The position numbers were made by a program, and so were the translations under genes. A stretch of 64,000 nucleotides of DNA from Scatosoma sp048465415 (GTDB lineage: Bacteria; Bacillota; Clostridia; Christensenellales; Borkfalkiaceae): assembly GCA_048465415.1 (NCBI GenBank), contig DBFWLO010000008.1, positions 186,001 through 250,000 of the forward strand, written 5' to 3'. Shown here in pieces: positions 50,658-58,405 of this stretch. Below the pieces are notes generated by a model. That model made no database searches, was not told where the DNA came from, and saw only the letters and a list, made by a program, of their open reading frames with translations. Position 1 is the stretch's first letter. Each line of letters begins with the position of its first letter.

Positions 50658-51326
50658 ATGAGAATCGACATACTGACCTTGTTTCCCGATATGTTTTCGG
50701 CGCTGGGCGAGAGTATTCTCGGCCGGGCGCGGAAGGCGGGAAAAATAGAAATCAACGTCGTCAATATCCGCGATTACACCGAGGATAAGCATTTGAAATG
50801 CGACGACTATCCCTTCGGCGGCGGCGCGGGCATGGTGATGATGCCCCAGCCGATCGGCAGCGCCATAGACGCGCTGGATAAGGAGCATAAAGCCCGCCGT
50901 ATCTATCTTTCGCCGAAAGGCGAAACGCTCCGCCAGCAGAAAGTATTTTCCCTGCTCGCCTACGAACATCTGATTCTGCTCTGCGGCCATTACGAGGGCG
51001 TGGATCAGCGCGCGATCGATCTCTTCATAGACGAGGAGATCTCGATCGGGGACTATGTGCTGACGGGCGGCGAACTGCCGGCGATGGTGCTCGTGGACTG
51101 CGTGTCGCGGTACGTGGACGGAGTAATCAGCACGTCGTCGCTCGTGGATGAAAGTTTTTCGGAGAATCTGCTCGAATATCCGCAGTATACGCGTCCGCAG
51201 GAATACCGCGGTCTGAGCGTACCGGAGGTGTTGCGGAGCGGCGACCACGCGAAAGTGGATAAATGGCGGCGGGAAGAGGCGCTGAAACTGACGAGGAAAC
51301 TGAGGCCGGATTTGTTGGGTAAGTGA
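50658..51326 (+). CDS. trmD: tRNA (guanosine-37-N1)-methyltransferase TrmD
   Basis: TrmD methylates G37 of tRNAs reading CNN codons, preventing frameshifts. The 222-residue protein has the SPOUT knot with LILLCGHYEGVDQRAID, IGDYVLTGGELPAMVLVD and the acceptor region SGDHAKVDKWRREEA. It is complete, slightly shorter than the usual 240 residues. rplS, the normal next gene, is missing; instead a 12-base tandem repeat begins at its stop codon and rbgA follows. rimM and rpsP are not nearby either. Confidence 0.97.
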   Translation: MRIDILTLFPDMFSALGESILGRARKAGKIEINVVNIRDYTEDKHLKCDDYPFGGGAGMVMMPQPIGSAIDALDKEHKARRIYLSPKGETLRQQKVFSLLAYEHLILLCGHYEGVDQRAIDLFIDEEISIGDYVLTGGELPAMVLVDCVSRYVDGVISTSSLVDESFSENLLEYPQYTRPQEYRGLSVPEVLRSGDHAKVDKWRREEALKLTRKLRPDLLGK

Positions 51327-51366
51327 AGGATAAAGCGAAGGATAAAGTGAAGGATAAAGCGAAGGG
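51323..51366 (+). repeat. 12-base tandem repeat, 3.7 copies
   Basis: G[T/C]GAAGGATAAA is repeated at 51323, 51335 and 51347, with a partial copy at 51359; copies alternate T and C at position 2. The stop codon of trmD is in the first copy. Confidence 0.9.
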
Positions 51367-51448
51367 CGGCACGGATTGACCGTTAAAGGACAATTTGCGC
51401 CGCCCGAGTATTTGACGAAGGGAAAAGCGAGAGAAAGAAGGAGAAGGA

Positions 51449-52309
51449 ATGGCAAAGACGATCCAGTGGTTTCCCGGCCACATGACGAAAGCGATGCGGG
51501 ACATGGAGGAGAAACGGGAACTCTGCGACGGAGTGATCTGCGTCCTCGACGCGCGCGCGCCGGCGGCGACGCTGAATAAGAATTTAAAGAAAATTTTCGG
51601 GGAAAAACCGATCCTGTATCTTCTCAATAAAGCGGACCTGGCGGACGCGCGGGCGGACGGTTTTGTCAGGCTCATCGAGGAGAAGGGGCGCGCCTGCGTC
51701 AAGTGCAACTCCGCAGATTCCTCGTCGAAGCGCGTCCTCGTGCAGCGGCTCGCCGCGTTGACGCGGGAAAAGCGCGAACGCGCGGAGGCGAAAGGGCTGA
51801 ATAGGACTTTCCGTTTCATGGTAGCGGGGATCCCGAACACGGGCAAGAGCACGGTGGTGAATCTTTTGAGCGGCCAGAAACGGGCGAAGACGGGCGATAA
51901 GGCGGGGGTGACGCGCGACGTGCGCTGGCTTCGCTGCGGCGAGTTCGATCTTTTAGATACGCCCGGCACCATGCCCCCTTCCTTCGATAATCAGATCCTT
52001 GCGCGGCATCTCGCGTACATCGGCAGTATCAACGACGATATCCTCGATATGGACGACGTGGCGCTCGAACTTTTGGGCGAACTCGCGCAAAAATATCCCG
52101 CCTGCCTCACCCGGCGTTACGGAATCACCGATTTTTCGGAAAAGCTGGGCATGTACGAGACGCTGTGTAAAAGGCGGGGGTTCGTGCTCAAAGGCGGGGA
52201 TTTCGATTACGAGCGCGGCGCGAAAGCGCTTATCGACGATTTCCGTAAAGGACGGATCGGCCGGGTGTGTCTGGAAGACGCGTCCGACTATCGGGAGCTC
52301 CCCTTTTAA
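51449..52309 (+). CDS. rbgA: Ribosome biogenesis GTPase RbgA (YlqF)
   Basis: RbgA is a circularly permuted GTPase needed for a late step of 50S assembly. The 286-residue protein has motifs in permuted order: G4 LLNKADLAD (about 60), G1 AGIPNTGKST (about 128), then LLDTPGTMPP (G3), and a C-terminal RNA-binding domain. It begins MAKTIQWFPGHMTKAMRDM, the family hallmark. RBS AGAAGGAG. It follows trmD, as in most Firmicutes, and precedes rnhB. Confidence 0.96.
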   Translation: MAKTIQWFPGHMTKAMRDMEEKRELCDGVICVLDARAPAATLNKNLKKIFGEKPILYLLNKADLADARADGFVRLIEEKGRACVKCNSADSSSKRVLVQRLAALTREKRERAEAKGLNRTFRFMVAGIPNTGKSTVVNLLSGQKRAKTGDKAGVTRDVRWLRCGEFDLLDTPGTMPPSFDNQILARHLAYIGSINDDILDMDDVALELLGELAQKYPACLTRRYGITDFSEKLGMYETLCKRRGFVLKGGDFDYERGAKALIDDFRKGRIGRVCLEDASDYRELPF

Positions 52310-52337
52310 GGAGCAATAAATAAACGGAGAATTTCAG

Positions 52338-52997
52338 ATGCGGCGGAACGGGAACGTGACGATAGAAAAACTTTTTTTCGATAGGCGGTATCTCACGGCG
52401 GACTGCCGGTATCTCGCGGGGGTGGACGAGGTGGGCAGAGGCCCGCTCGCCGGACCGGTGGTCTGCGCGGCGGTCGTCATGCCGCTCGACGAAGCCCGGC
52501 TCATCGAAGGGGTGGACGACAGTAAAAAATTATCCGCCAAAAAGCGGGAAGCGCTCGCGCAGCTGATCAAGGAACGCGCGCTCGCCTATGCCGTGTACGA
52601 GGTGAACGAGAAAATCGTCGACGAGATCAATATTTTACAGGCGACTCGCCTGGGAATGAGGAACGCGCTTTTATCGCTGAGAATCCCGCCCGACGCGGTG
52701 CTCGCCGACGGGAATATGACACTGGACGTTCCCTTCCCGCAGCGCAGCATCGTGCGCGGCGACGCGCTCTCTTATTCGATCGGCGCCGCGAGCATCGTGG
52801 CGAAGGTATACAGGGACGCGCTCATGGACGAATTTGCAAAAACCTATCCCGTTTATGCGTTTGAACGGAATAAAGGGTACGGCACCGCGCAGCACATCGG
52901 GGCGATAAAGGAGTACGGCTTATGTCCGATTCACCGCAGGACGTTCACAAAAAAGCTCTCGGGCGGCGGGGCGAAAAGCTCGCGGAAGAATACCTGA
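52338..52997 (+). CDS. rnhB: Ribonuclease HII
   Basis: RNase HII removes ribonucleotides and RNA-DNA hybrids. The 219-residue protein has the metal-binding start AGVDEVGRGPLAGPVV (about 30), DDSKKLSAKKRE, and the conserved acidic residue in IVAKVYRDALM, plus KGYGTAQHI and the C-terminal HRRTF. The last 25 codons overlap the start of yraN in another frame by 76 bases. RBS CGGAG 8 bases before the ATG. Confidence 0.96.
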   Translation: MRRNGNVTIEKLFFDRRYLTADCRYLAGVDEVGRGPLAGPVVCAAVVMPLDEARLIEGVDDSKKLSAKKREALAQLIKERALAYAVYEVNEKIVDEINILQATRLGMRNALLSLRIPPDAVLADGNMTLDVPFPQRSIVRGDALSYSIGAASIVAKVYRDALMDEFAKTYPVYAFERNKGYGTAQHIGAIKEYGLCPIHRRTFTKKLSGGGAKSSRKNT

Positions 52998-53281
52998 AAG
53001 CGAAGGGCTGTAAGATTTTACATAAAAATTACCGCACCCCGTTCGGGGAAGCGGATCTCATCGTGTCCGACGGGGAGGAATTGGCGTTCGTGGAGGTAAA
53101 GACGCGCACGTCCGCCGCGTACGGTACGCCGGCGGAGGCGGTTGTGGAGGCGAAACGCCGCCGCTATCGCCGCATTGCGCAGTTTTACTGGTTGCAGACG
53201 GGCGGCGAACCCAACGCGCGCTTCGACGTCGTGGAGGTTTGGGCGGACGGCCGGATCGAACACTATACGTACGCTTTTTGA
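52922..53281 (+). CDS. yraN: UPF0102 endonuclease-like protein YraN
   Basis: The 119-residue UPF0102-family protein has a predicted Holliday-junction resolvase/restriction-like fold with LGRRGEKLAEEYLKAKG, then YRTPFGEADLIVSDGEELAFVEVKTR (spanning about 41-66), which carries the E-x-D...E-V-K catalytic pattern. It is probably a DNA-processing factor; activity is not proven for the family. It starts at ATG 52922 inside rnhB, an out-of-frame overlap of 76 bases; later starts would cut into the conserved domain. Order rbgA-rnhB-yraN is standard. Confidence 0.9.
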   Translation: MSDSPQDVHKKALGRRGEKLAEEYLKAKGCKILHKNYRTPFGEADLIVSDGEELAFVEVKTRTSAAYGTPAEAVVEAKRRRYRRIAQFYWLQTGGEPNARFDVVEVWADGRIEHYTYAF

Positions 53282-53373
53282 AGATTGTTTGTCGATAAAA
53301 AATTTTTTCATAAGTCTCAAAGTATGATAATAAAAGACAAAATATGTGAAAAAAGAATTTTCGGCGATATGAT
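53282..53373 (+). other. A+T-rich gap after yraN
   Basis: A 92-base A+T-rich stretch without a gene. It contains TGTGAAAAA at 53345-53353, the exact reverse complement of TTTTTCACA at 53382-53390 in the xpt promoter, which may be half of a regulatory site. No terminator for yraN was recognised before 53410. Confidence 0.4.
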
Positions 53374-53402
53374 TTGACAAGTTTTTCACAATGTGATATA
53401 TT
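53374..53402 (+). promoter_or_regulatory. Promoter of the xpt leader with internal palindrome
   Basis: TTGACA (53374-53379), 17 bases, TATATT (53397-53402). TCACA-A-TGTGA (53386-53396) fills the end of the spacer, a probable operator. Confidence 0.75.
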
Positions 53403-53409
53403 TATGAAG

Positions 53410-53440
53410 AAGTCAAAACCGCTTGACTTTTTTCTTTTTT
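53410..53440 (+). terminator. Early terminator-like hairpin at the start of the xpt leader
   Basis: AAGTCAA (53410-53416) pairs with TTGACTT (53423-53429), loop AACCGC, then TTTTCTTTTTT. CGCTTG (53420-53425) can alternatively pair with CAAGCG (53449-53454), which would break this hairpin. Confidence 0.55.
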
Positions 53441-53504
53441 GAAGGTCGGACAAGCGAGTTTGGAAAAGGGAAAAAGGCGGGCGTCGTAAAAAAATTTCAT
53501 ACAG

Positions 53505-53574
53505 CCGATATAGACCTCCTAAGCGGCGGAGGCGTTTCTACCGCGATGCCCCGAAAGATAATCGCGACTATTGG
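53505..53574 (+). promoter_or_regulatory. Purine (guanine-type) riboswitch aptamer, variant loops
   Basis: P1 CCGATA (53505-53510) pairs with TATTGG (53569-53574). P2 is CCTCC/GGAGG (53515-53519 with 53528-53532). J2/3 is the invariant TTTCTACC (53535-53542). P3 is GCGAT/ATCGC (53543-53547 with 53561-53565). J3/1 GAC has C at the ligand-discriminating position (53568), as in guanine/hypoxanthine sensors. Loop L2 (TAAGCGGC) and L3 (about CCCGAAAG) deviate from the usual ATATGG and CCGTAAA but keep GG and CC for the kissing contact. Confidence 0.85.
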
Positions 53575-53606
53575 ACAAGCCCGGAAGAGGAAAGAAGGGA
53601 GATATT

Positions 53607-53636
53607 GGCGGAAACGGTTTGTTTGCCGCCTTTTTT
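53607..53636 (+). terminator. Riboswitch-controlled terminator ahead of xpt
   Basis: GGCGG-AAAC pairs with GTTT-G-CCGCC, followed by TTTTTT. ACAAGCC right after the aptamer (53575-53581) can pair with GGTTTGT in the terminator (one G-U), a candidate antiterminator. Ligand binding would favour termination. Confidence 0.8.
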
Positions 53637-53649
53637 ACATGGTAAAGAA

Positions 53650-54222
53650 ATGAAAGCATTGGAAGAAAAGATCGTTCGGGAAGGCAAAGTTCTTCCGGGA
53701 GACGTACTCAAAGTCGGCAGTTTTTTGAATCAGCAGATAGACACGGTGTTTTTGAAAGAGATGGCAAAAGAGACGGCGCGGCTGTTTTCGGGCGTTCCTA
53801 TCACCAAAGTCCTGACGGTGGAAGCGTCGGGAATCGCGTTTGCGACCGCGGTGGCGCTCGAACTGAACGTGCCGATGGTCTTTGCCAAGAAACACCCTTC
53901 GGCGAACGTCACCGGCGAGCAGTATCAGGCGCCCGTGTATTCGTTCACGCATAAAACCACCTATACGATCGCGGTGAGCAAAGAATATATTACCAAAGAG
54001 GACAAAGTGCTGATCACGGACGACTTTTTGGCGAACGGCAACGCTTTGAAAGGTCTGATCGACGTCGTAAAACAGGCTGGCGCGGAAGTTTCGGGCTGCT
54101 GCACGGAGATCGAAAAGGGCTTTCAGGGCGGCGGTGACGAACTGCGGTCGCGGGGGATCCGCGTGGAATCGCTGGCGATCGTGGAAAAGATGGAAGGCGG
54201 AAAGATCGTCTTTCGTAGGTGA
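53650..54222 (+). CDS. xpt: Xanthine phosphoribosyltransferase
   Basis: The enzyme salvages xanthine to XMP using PRPP. The 190-residue protein starts MKALEEKIVREG and carries the PRPP-binding loop ITDDFLANGNALKGL (about 125-140), ASGIAFATAVALEL and VPMVFAKK. It matches B. subtilis Xpt in length. ATG 53650 is chosen; the frame extends upstream into the terminator. Expression is predicted to fall when guanine-type purines are abundant, through the riboswitch upstream. It is followed by nucleoside-transporter genes. Confidence 0.95.
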   Translation: MKALEEKIVREGKVLPGDVLKVGSFLNQQIDTVFLKEMAKETARLFSGVPITKVLTVEASGIAFATAVALELNVPMVFAKKHPSANVTGEQYQAPVYSFTHKTTYTIAVSKEYITKEDKVLITDDFLANGNALKGLIDVVKQAGAEVSGCCTEIEKGFQGGGDELRSRGIRVESLAIVEKMEGGKIVFRR

Positions 54223-54228
54223 TGGAAA

Positions 54229-54277
54229 TTCCCCGTTGCATACCACCCGTGAGAGGGGGCATACTGAAAGCGGGGAA
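54229..54277 (+). other. Hairpin between xpt and the BMP lipoprotein gene
   Basis: TTCCCCG (54229-54235) pairs with CGGGGAA (54271-54277), with inner CCACCC/GGGGG pairing. No T run follows, so it is an RNA stability or processing element or an unrecognised leader, not a standard terminator. A second small hairpin (TGTCCG/CGGACA) lies just after it. Confidence 0.4.
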
Positions 54278-54332
54278 CCGACAGGATAAAAAATTGTCCG
54301 AAGAAACCCGGACAGTAAGGAGAAAATTTTAT

Positions 54333-55631
54333 ATGAAGAAATTTTTAACCGTTGCACTTTCTGCCATGATGGCCGCGACAGCCTTCGTGGGGCTCGCCTC
54401 CTGCGGCAATGGGGAGAACGAGCTGAACGAAGTGGTTCTTCCCGCTTACGAAAACATCGAGGAACCCGACTATTCCGGCATCGAAATCCCCGCGGATTTT
54501 AAGTTCGGTTTGATCTGTCTCCACGACGATTCGTCCACCTACGATAAGAATTTCATCGAAGCGGCGCAAAAAGCCGTGAAAGATATGGGGCTGAAAAGCG
54601 ATCAGTTCTTAATGCGCACGGGAATCGACGAAAAGGCAATCTGCAAAGAGACGGCGCTCGACCTCGCGGACAGCGGCTGCGATCTGATCTTTGCCGACTC
54701 TTTCGGCCATGAGAGCTTCATTTTGGAAGCGGCGAAAGAAAAACCCGACGTGCAGTTCTGCCACGCGACGGGCGTGAAAGCGCATACGGAAAAACTTCCC
54801 AATTTCCATAACGCGTTCGCTTCCATTTACGAAGGCCGTTACCTGGCGGGCGTCGCTGCGGGCATGAAACTCAACGCGATGATCGCGGAAGGAAAATTCA
54901 CCGCCGATCAGGCGAAGATGGGTTATGTCGGCGCGTATGAGTATGCGGAAGTCATCTCCGGTTACACCTCTTTCTATCTCGGCGCGAAATCCGTTTGCCC
55001 TACGGTCACGATGGACGTTAAGTTTACGGGTTCGTGGTACGATGTGTCCGCTGAAAAATCTGTGGCGGAGAGCCTGATCAACGGCGGCTGCAAACTCATT
55101 TCCCAGCATGCCGACTCTTTGGGCGCTCCTTCCGCCTGCGAAGAAGCGGGAGTCCCCAACGTCTCCTATAACGGCAGCACGCTGGATTCCTGCCCCAATA
55201 CTTTCGTCGTTTCTTCCCGTATCGATTGGACGCCTTATTTTAAGTATATCATCGCGCAGGCGGTGAAGGGCGAGAAGATCGTGGACGATTGGACCGGATC
55301 GATCAAGACGGGTTCCGTCGTATTGACGAACCTCGGCGGCAAAGCGACGGCCGAAGGTACCGTGGAGGCGATTGTCAAGGCGAGAACGGAGATCGCGAAC
55401 GGCACGCTGAAAATTTTCGATACCGCTAAATTCACCGTAAGCACCAAAACGGATAAAATCAACGCCGGCGCGACGTTCGACGAAAACGGAAAGCTGACGA
55501 GCTATCTCGCGGACGTCGACGGCGATTACGTGGGCGAAAAGGAAGCCATCGAAAACGGAATCTTCCAGGAATCCTCTTTCCGTTCCGCGCCCTATTTCGA
55601 CGTTCATATCGACGGCATTAAAATTATTTAA
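54333..55631 (+). CDS. BMP-family nucleoside-binding lipoprotein
   Basis: This is the extracellular substrate-binding part of a nucleoside ABC importer (NupN/PnrA type). The 432-residue precursor has a lipoprotein signal: n-region MKKF, hydrophobic stretch, lipobox LASC with Cys24. The mature part shows the BMP pattern (SGCDLIFADSFGHESFILEA; FASIYEGRYLAGVAAG; LISQHADSLGAPSACEEAG; DWTPYFKYIIAQA). RBS TAAGGAG fixes ATG 54333. It lies after riboswitch-controlled xpt and before its ATPase and two permeases, pointing to purine nucleoside uptake. The hairpin at 55662-55686 may protect its mRNA. Confidence 0.93.
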   Translation: MKKFLTVALSAMMAATAFVGLASCGNGENELNEVVLPAYENIEEPDYSGIEIPADFKFGLICLHDDSSTYDKNFIEAAQKAVKDMGLKSDQFLMRTGIDEKAICKETALDLADSGCDLIFADSFGHESFILEAAKEKPDVQFCHATGVKAHTEKLPNFHNAFASIYEGRYLAGVAAGMKLNAMIAEGKFTADQAKMGYVGAYEYAEVISGYTSFYLGAKSVCPTVTMDVKFTGSWYDVSAEKSVAESLINGGCKLISQHADSLGAPSACEEAGVPNVSYNGSTLDSCPNTFVVSSRIDWTPYFKYIIAQAVKGEKIVDDWTGSIKTGSVVLTNLGGKATAEGTVEAIVKARTEIANGTLKIFDTAKFTVSTKTDKINAGATFDENGKLTSYLADVDGDYVGEKEAIENGIFQESSFRSAPYFDVHIDGIKII

Positions 55632-55661
55632 AGCGAATGCTTGTCGGGATAAATCATCTCG

Positions 55662-55686
55662 GGGCGGAGTAATGTTTACTCCGCCC
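55662..55686 (+). other. Strong hairpin after the BMP gene
   Basis: GGGCGGAGTAA (55662-55672) pairs perfectly with TTACTCCGCCC (55676-55686), loop TGT. No T run follows, so it probably stabilises the binding-protein mRNA or partially attenuates the downstream genes. Confidence 0.6.
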
Positions 55687-55725
55687 TATGACGTTGGGGC
55701 TTTGTGCCGTTCAAAGGAGGCATAG

Positions 55726-57306
55726 GTGGAAAAACCCGTTGCAATACAACTGAAAAATATAACCAAGACCTTTGGCAGCGTCGTAGCCAATAAAAATGTG
55801 GATATGGACGTAAGACAGGGCGAGATTCTGGCGATTCTGGGTGAAAACGGGAGTGGAAAGACCACGCTCATGAATATGATCGCCGGCATTTATTATCCGG
55901 ACGAAGGCCATATTTTTATCGGCGGGGAGGAAGTGTCGATTCGTTCGCCCAAGGACGCTTTTCGCTATAAGATAGGCATGATTCACCAGCATTTCAAGCT
56001 CGTGGACGTCTTTTCCGCCGTGCAGAATATCGTTTTGGGCGTAGAGGAGAAAAAATACGATCTGAAAACCTCGACGTCGAAAATTCTCGAAATGAGCGAA
56101 CGCTACGGATTTCATATCGAGCCGGAAAAGAAAATCCACGAGATGTCCGTTTCGGAAAAACAGACGGTGGAAATCGTCAAGGTCTTATACCGCGGCGCGG
56201 ATATTCTCATTCTCGACGAACCGACGGCCGTTCTGACGCCGCAGGAGATCGATAAACTGTTTGCCGTTCTCCGCGCCATGCGCGACGACGGAAAATCCAT
56301 CGTCATCATCACCCATAAACTCAACGAAGTAATGACGATTTCCGACCGTGTCGCGGTCCTTCGCAAAGGCGAACATATCGCCACGGTCGAAACTTCAAAA
56401 ACGGACGAAAAGACGTTGACGGAGATGATGGTGGGCAAAAAGGTGGAATTGAACATAGAAAGACCTTTGCCCGTCGACAGCCGTAAGCGCCTGGAAGTGA
56501 AAAACCTTACTTCGATTGACGCCGACGGCATCAAAGTGCTCGACGACGTGAACTTTGAAGCGTTCAGCGGCGAAATCCTCGGCATAGCCGGAATCGCGGG
56601 CAGCGGCCAGCGCGAGCTTCTGGAATCGATTGCGGGACTTCAAAAAACGGAAACGGGCAGCAGCATCGTCTATTACCCGCCCTCTCCCTCGGAAGACGCG
56701 TCCTCCGAGCCTACGGAACACGGAGAACAGCTGATCGGAAAATCCCCGGTGAAAATCCGGGAACTGGGGATCCGGCTCTCTTTCGTTCCGGAGGATAGAC
56801 TGGGCATGGGGCTCGTCGGCAATATGGACATCATAGACAACATGATGCTCAGAAGCTATCGGAAAGGAAACTCCTTTTTCCTCGATCGTAAAGATCCCGA
56901 AGCCCTCGCCAATAAAATCATCGAAGAATTGGAAGTGGTAACGCCGAATACGCGCACTCCCGTGAGACGTCTTTCGGGCGGGAACGTCCAAAAAGTGCTC
57001 GTAGGGCGGGAAATCGCTTCTTCGCCGACCGTGCTTTTGGCGGCCTATCCGGTCAGGGGACTCGATATCAACTCCTCGTATACGATCTATAATCTCTTGA
57101 CGGCGCAGAAGAAAAACGGCGTCGCCGTCGTCTTTGTGGGCGAGGACCTGGACGTATTGCTGGAACTTTGCGACCGGATTCTGGTGATCAGCGGAGGGCG
57201 GATTTCCGGGATTGTAGACGGAAGGACGGCGAAGAAAGAAGAGATAGGTTTGCTGATGGTTCAATCCGTAAAAAGAGAAAAAGAGGAGCAAATAGATGGC
57301 GAGTAA
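55726..57306 (+). CDS. Nucleoside ABC importer, double ATP-binding protein (NupO type)
   Basis: The 526-residue ATPase has two ABC domains in one chain. Domain 1 (about 1-240) is canonical: GENGSGKTTL (Walker A) and LILDEPTAVL (Walker B). Domain 2 (about 250-500) has the family-typical degenerate Walker A GIAGSGQRELL and LSGGNVQKVLV signature, with LLAAYPVRGLD in place of a normal Walker B. A Pro/Ser-rich insert (about 320-340) is an oddity. GTG start 55726 with AAAGGAGG upstream. It overlaps the permease gene by 11 bases. Confidence 0.94.
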   Translation: MEKPVAIQLKNITKTFGSVVANKNVDMDVRQGEILAILGENGSGKTTLMNMIAGIYYPDEGHIFIGGEEVSIRSPKDAFRYKIGMIHQHFKLVDVFSAVQNIVLGVEEKKYDLKTSTSKILEMSERYGFHIEPEKKIHEMSVSEKQTVEIVKVLYRGADILILDEPTAVLTPQEIDKLFAVLRAMRDDGKSIVIITHKLNEVMTISDRVAVLRKGEHIATVETSKTDEKTLTEMMVGKKVELNIERPLPVDSRKRLEVKNLTSIDADGIKVLDDVNFEAFSGEILGIAGIAGSGQRELLESIAGLQKTETGSSIVYYPPSPSEDASSEPTEHGEQLIGKSPVKIRELGIRLSFVPEDRLGMGLVGNMDIIDNMMLRSYRKGNSFFLDRKDPEALANKIIEELEVVTPNTRTPVRRLSGGNVQKVLVGREIASSPTVLLAAYPVRGLDINSSYTIYNLLTAQKKNGVAVVFVGEDLDVLLELCDRILVISGGRISGIVDGRTAKKEEIGLLMVQSVKREKEEQIDGE

Positions 57307-58405
57307 AGAAAAAAATATAAAAGAGCCTCTTTTTCATATCGTCAAAAGGGACGGCATTGTGTGGTGGAAATCCTGGCTGATCCGTGCGGGCGCTGTTTTC
57401 GCGGCGTTTCTCCTGTCGGGAATTTTGTCCCTGATCGTGTTGAAAAAGAATCCGTTGGCGATTTATAGCTCGATGTTTTCGGGCATTTTCGGCACGCAGA
57501 GACGGCTGATGGTATTTTTAAGAGAAGGCGCGATGCTCCTTCTGATCTCTTTGGCCGTGACTCCCGCGTTTAAAATGCGCTTCTGGAATATCGGCGCGGA
57601 AGGACAAGTCCTCATCAGCGCCTTTGCCTGTACAGCGTGCATGTTCTATCTCGGCGGCAAAGTTCCCGACGGCGCTTTGATTCCCGTCATGCTTGTCGCG
57701 AGCGTGGCGGCGGGGGCGATATGGGCGGTGATTCCCGCGCTGTTCAAAGCGAAGTGGAACACCAACGAAACGTTGTTCACGCTGATGATGAATTACGTGG
57801 CGATTCAGATCGTTCTGTGCTTCATCAAGATCTGGGTGCCGGGCGGAACGGGAAATATGGACGCGATCAAATACGGAAACTTGCCCAAGATCGCGGGCGA
57901 GGATTTCTGGCTCAGTATCATCGTCGTCTCGGTAGTGACGGTTTTGGTTTATATCTATCTGAAATTCAGCAAACACGGCTATGAAATTTCCGTCGTGGGC
58001 GAGAGCGAGAACACGGCTCGGTATATAGGAATCAACGTCAGGAAAGTCATTGTCCGTACCCTGCTCATCTCGGGTATATTATGCGGGATCGCGGGATTTT
58101 TGCTTGCCGGCGGCATCGATCACATGGTCAGCAGCGAAACGGTGGGCGGTCGCGGGTTCACGGCGATTCTCGTCTCCTGGCTGGCGAAGTTCGATCCCAT
58201 ATTCATGGTGGCGACGTCTTATCTGGTCGTGTTCCTGCAACAGGGTACCGGACAGGTGATGACGGACTGCGGGATCGCCAACTCGTTTTTCGCGGATATC
58301 GTGACGGGAATCATGTTCTTTTTCATCATCGGCTGCGAATTTTTCATTATGTATAAACTCAAATTCCGTAAATCGGTCAAAAAGGAGAAGAAAGAATGTT
58401 TGTAA
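57296..58405 (+). CDS. Nucleoside ABC importer permease 1 (NupP type)
   Basis: The 369-residue permease of the BPD_transp_2 family has a cytoplasmic N-terminus and about nine hydrophobic segments (first about 28-52). The conserved cytoplasmic coupling region is around VGESENTARYIGINVRK (about 238-254). It forms the channel with the next gene product. Both overlaps (11 bases upstream, 10 downstream) suggest tight stoichiometry. Confidence 0.93.
   Translation: MASKEKNIKEPLFHIVKRDGIVWWKSWLIRAGAVFAAFLLSGILSLIVLKKNPLAIYSSMFSGIFGTQRRLMVFLREGAMLLLISLAVTPAFKMRFWNIGAEGQVLISAFACTACMFYLGGKVPDGALIPVMLVASVAAGAIWAVIPALFKAKWNTNETLFTLMMNYVAIQIVLCFIKIWVPGGTGNMDAIKYGNLPKIAGEDFWLSIIVVSVVTVLVYIYLKFSKHGYEISVVGESENTARYIGINVRKVIVRTLLISGILCGIAGFLLAGGIDHMVSSETVGGRGFTAILVSWLAKFDPIFMVATSYLVVFLQQGTGQVMTDCGIANSFFADIVTGIMFFFIIGCEFFIMYKLKFRKSVKKEKKECL

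Noticed and set aside
51323..51366. CRISPR-like repeats
   Set aside because: The repeats are 12 bases and directly adjacent without spacers, so it is a simple tandem repeat.
49485..51455. 656-codon open frame on the minus strand
   Set aside because: It lies opposite three well-supported plus-strand genes (ATPase end, permease, trmD). Its residue content (Arg, His, Gln-rich) is that of a shadow frame in GC-rich DNA.
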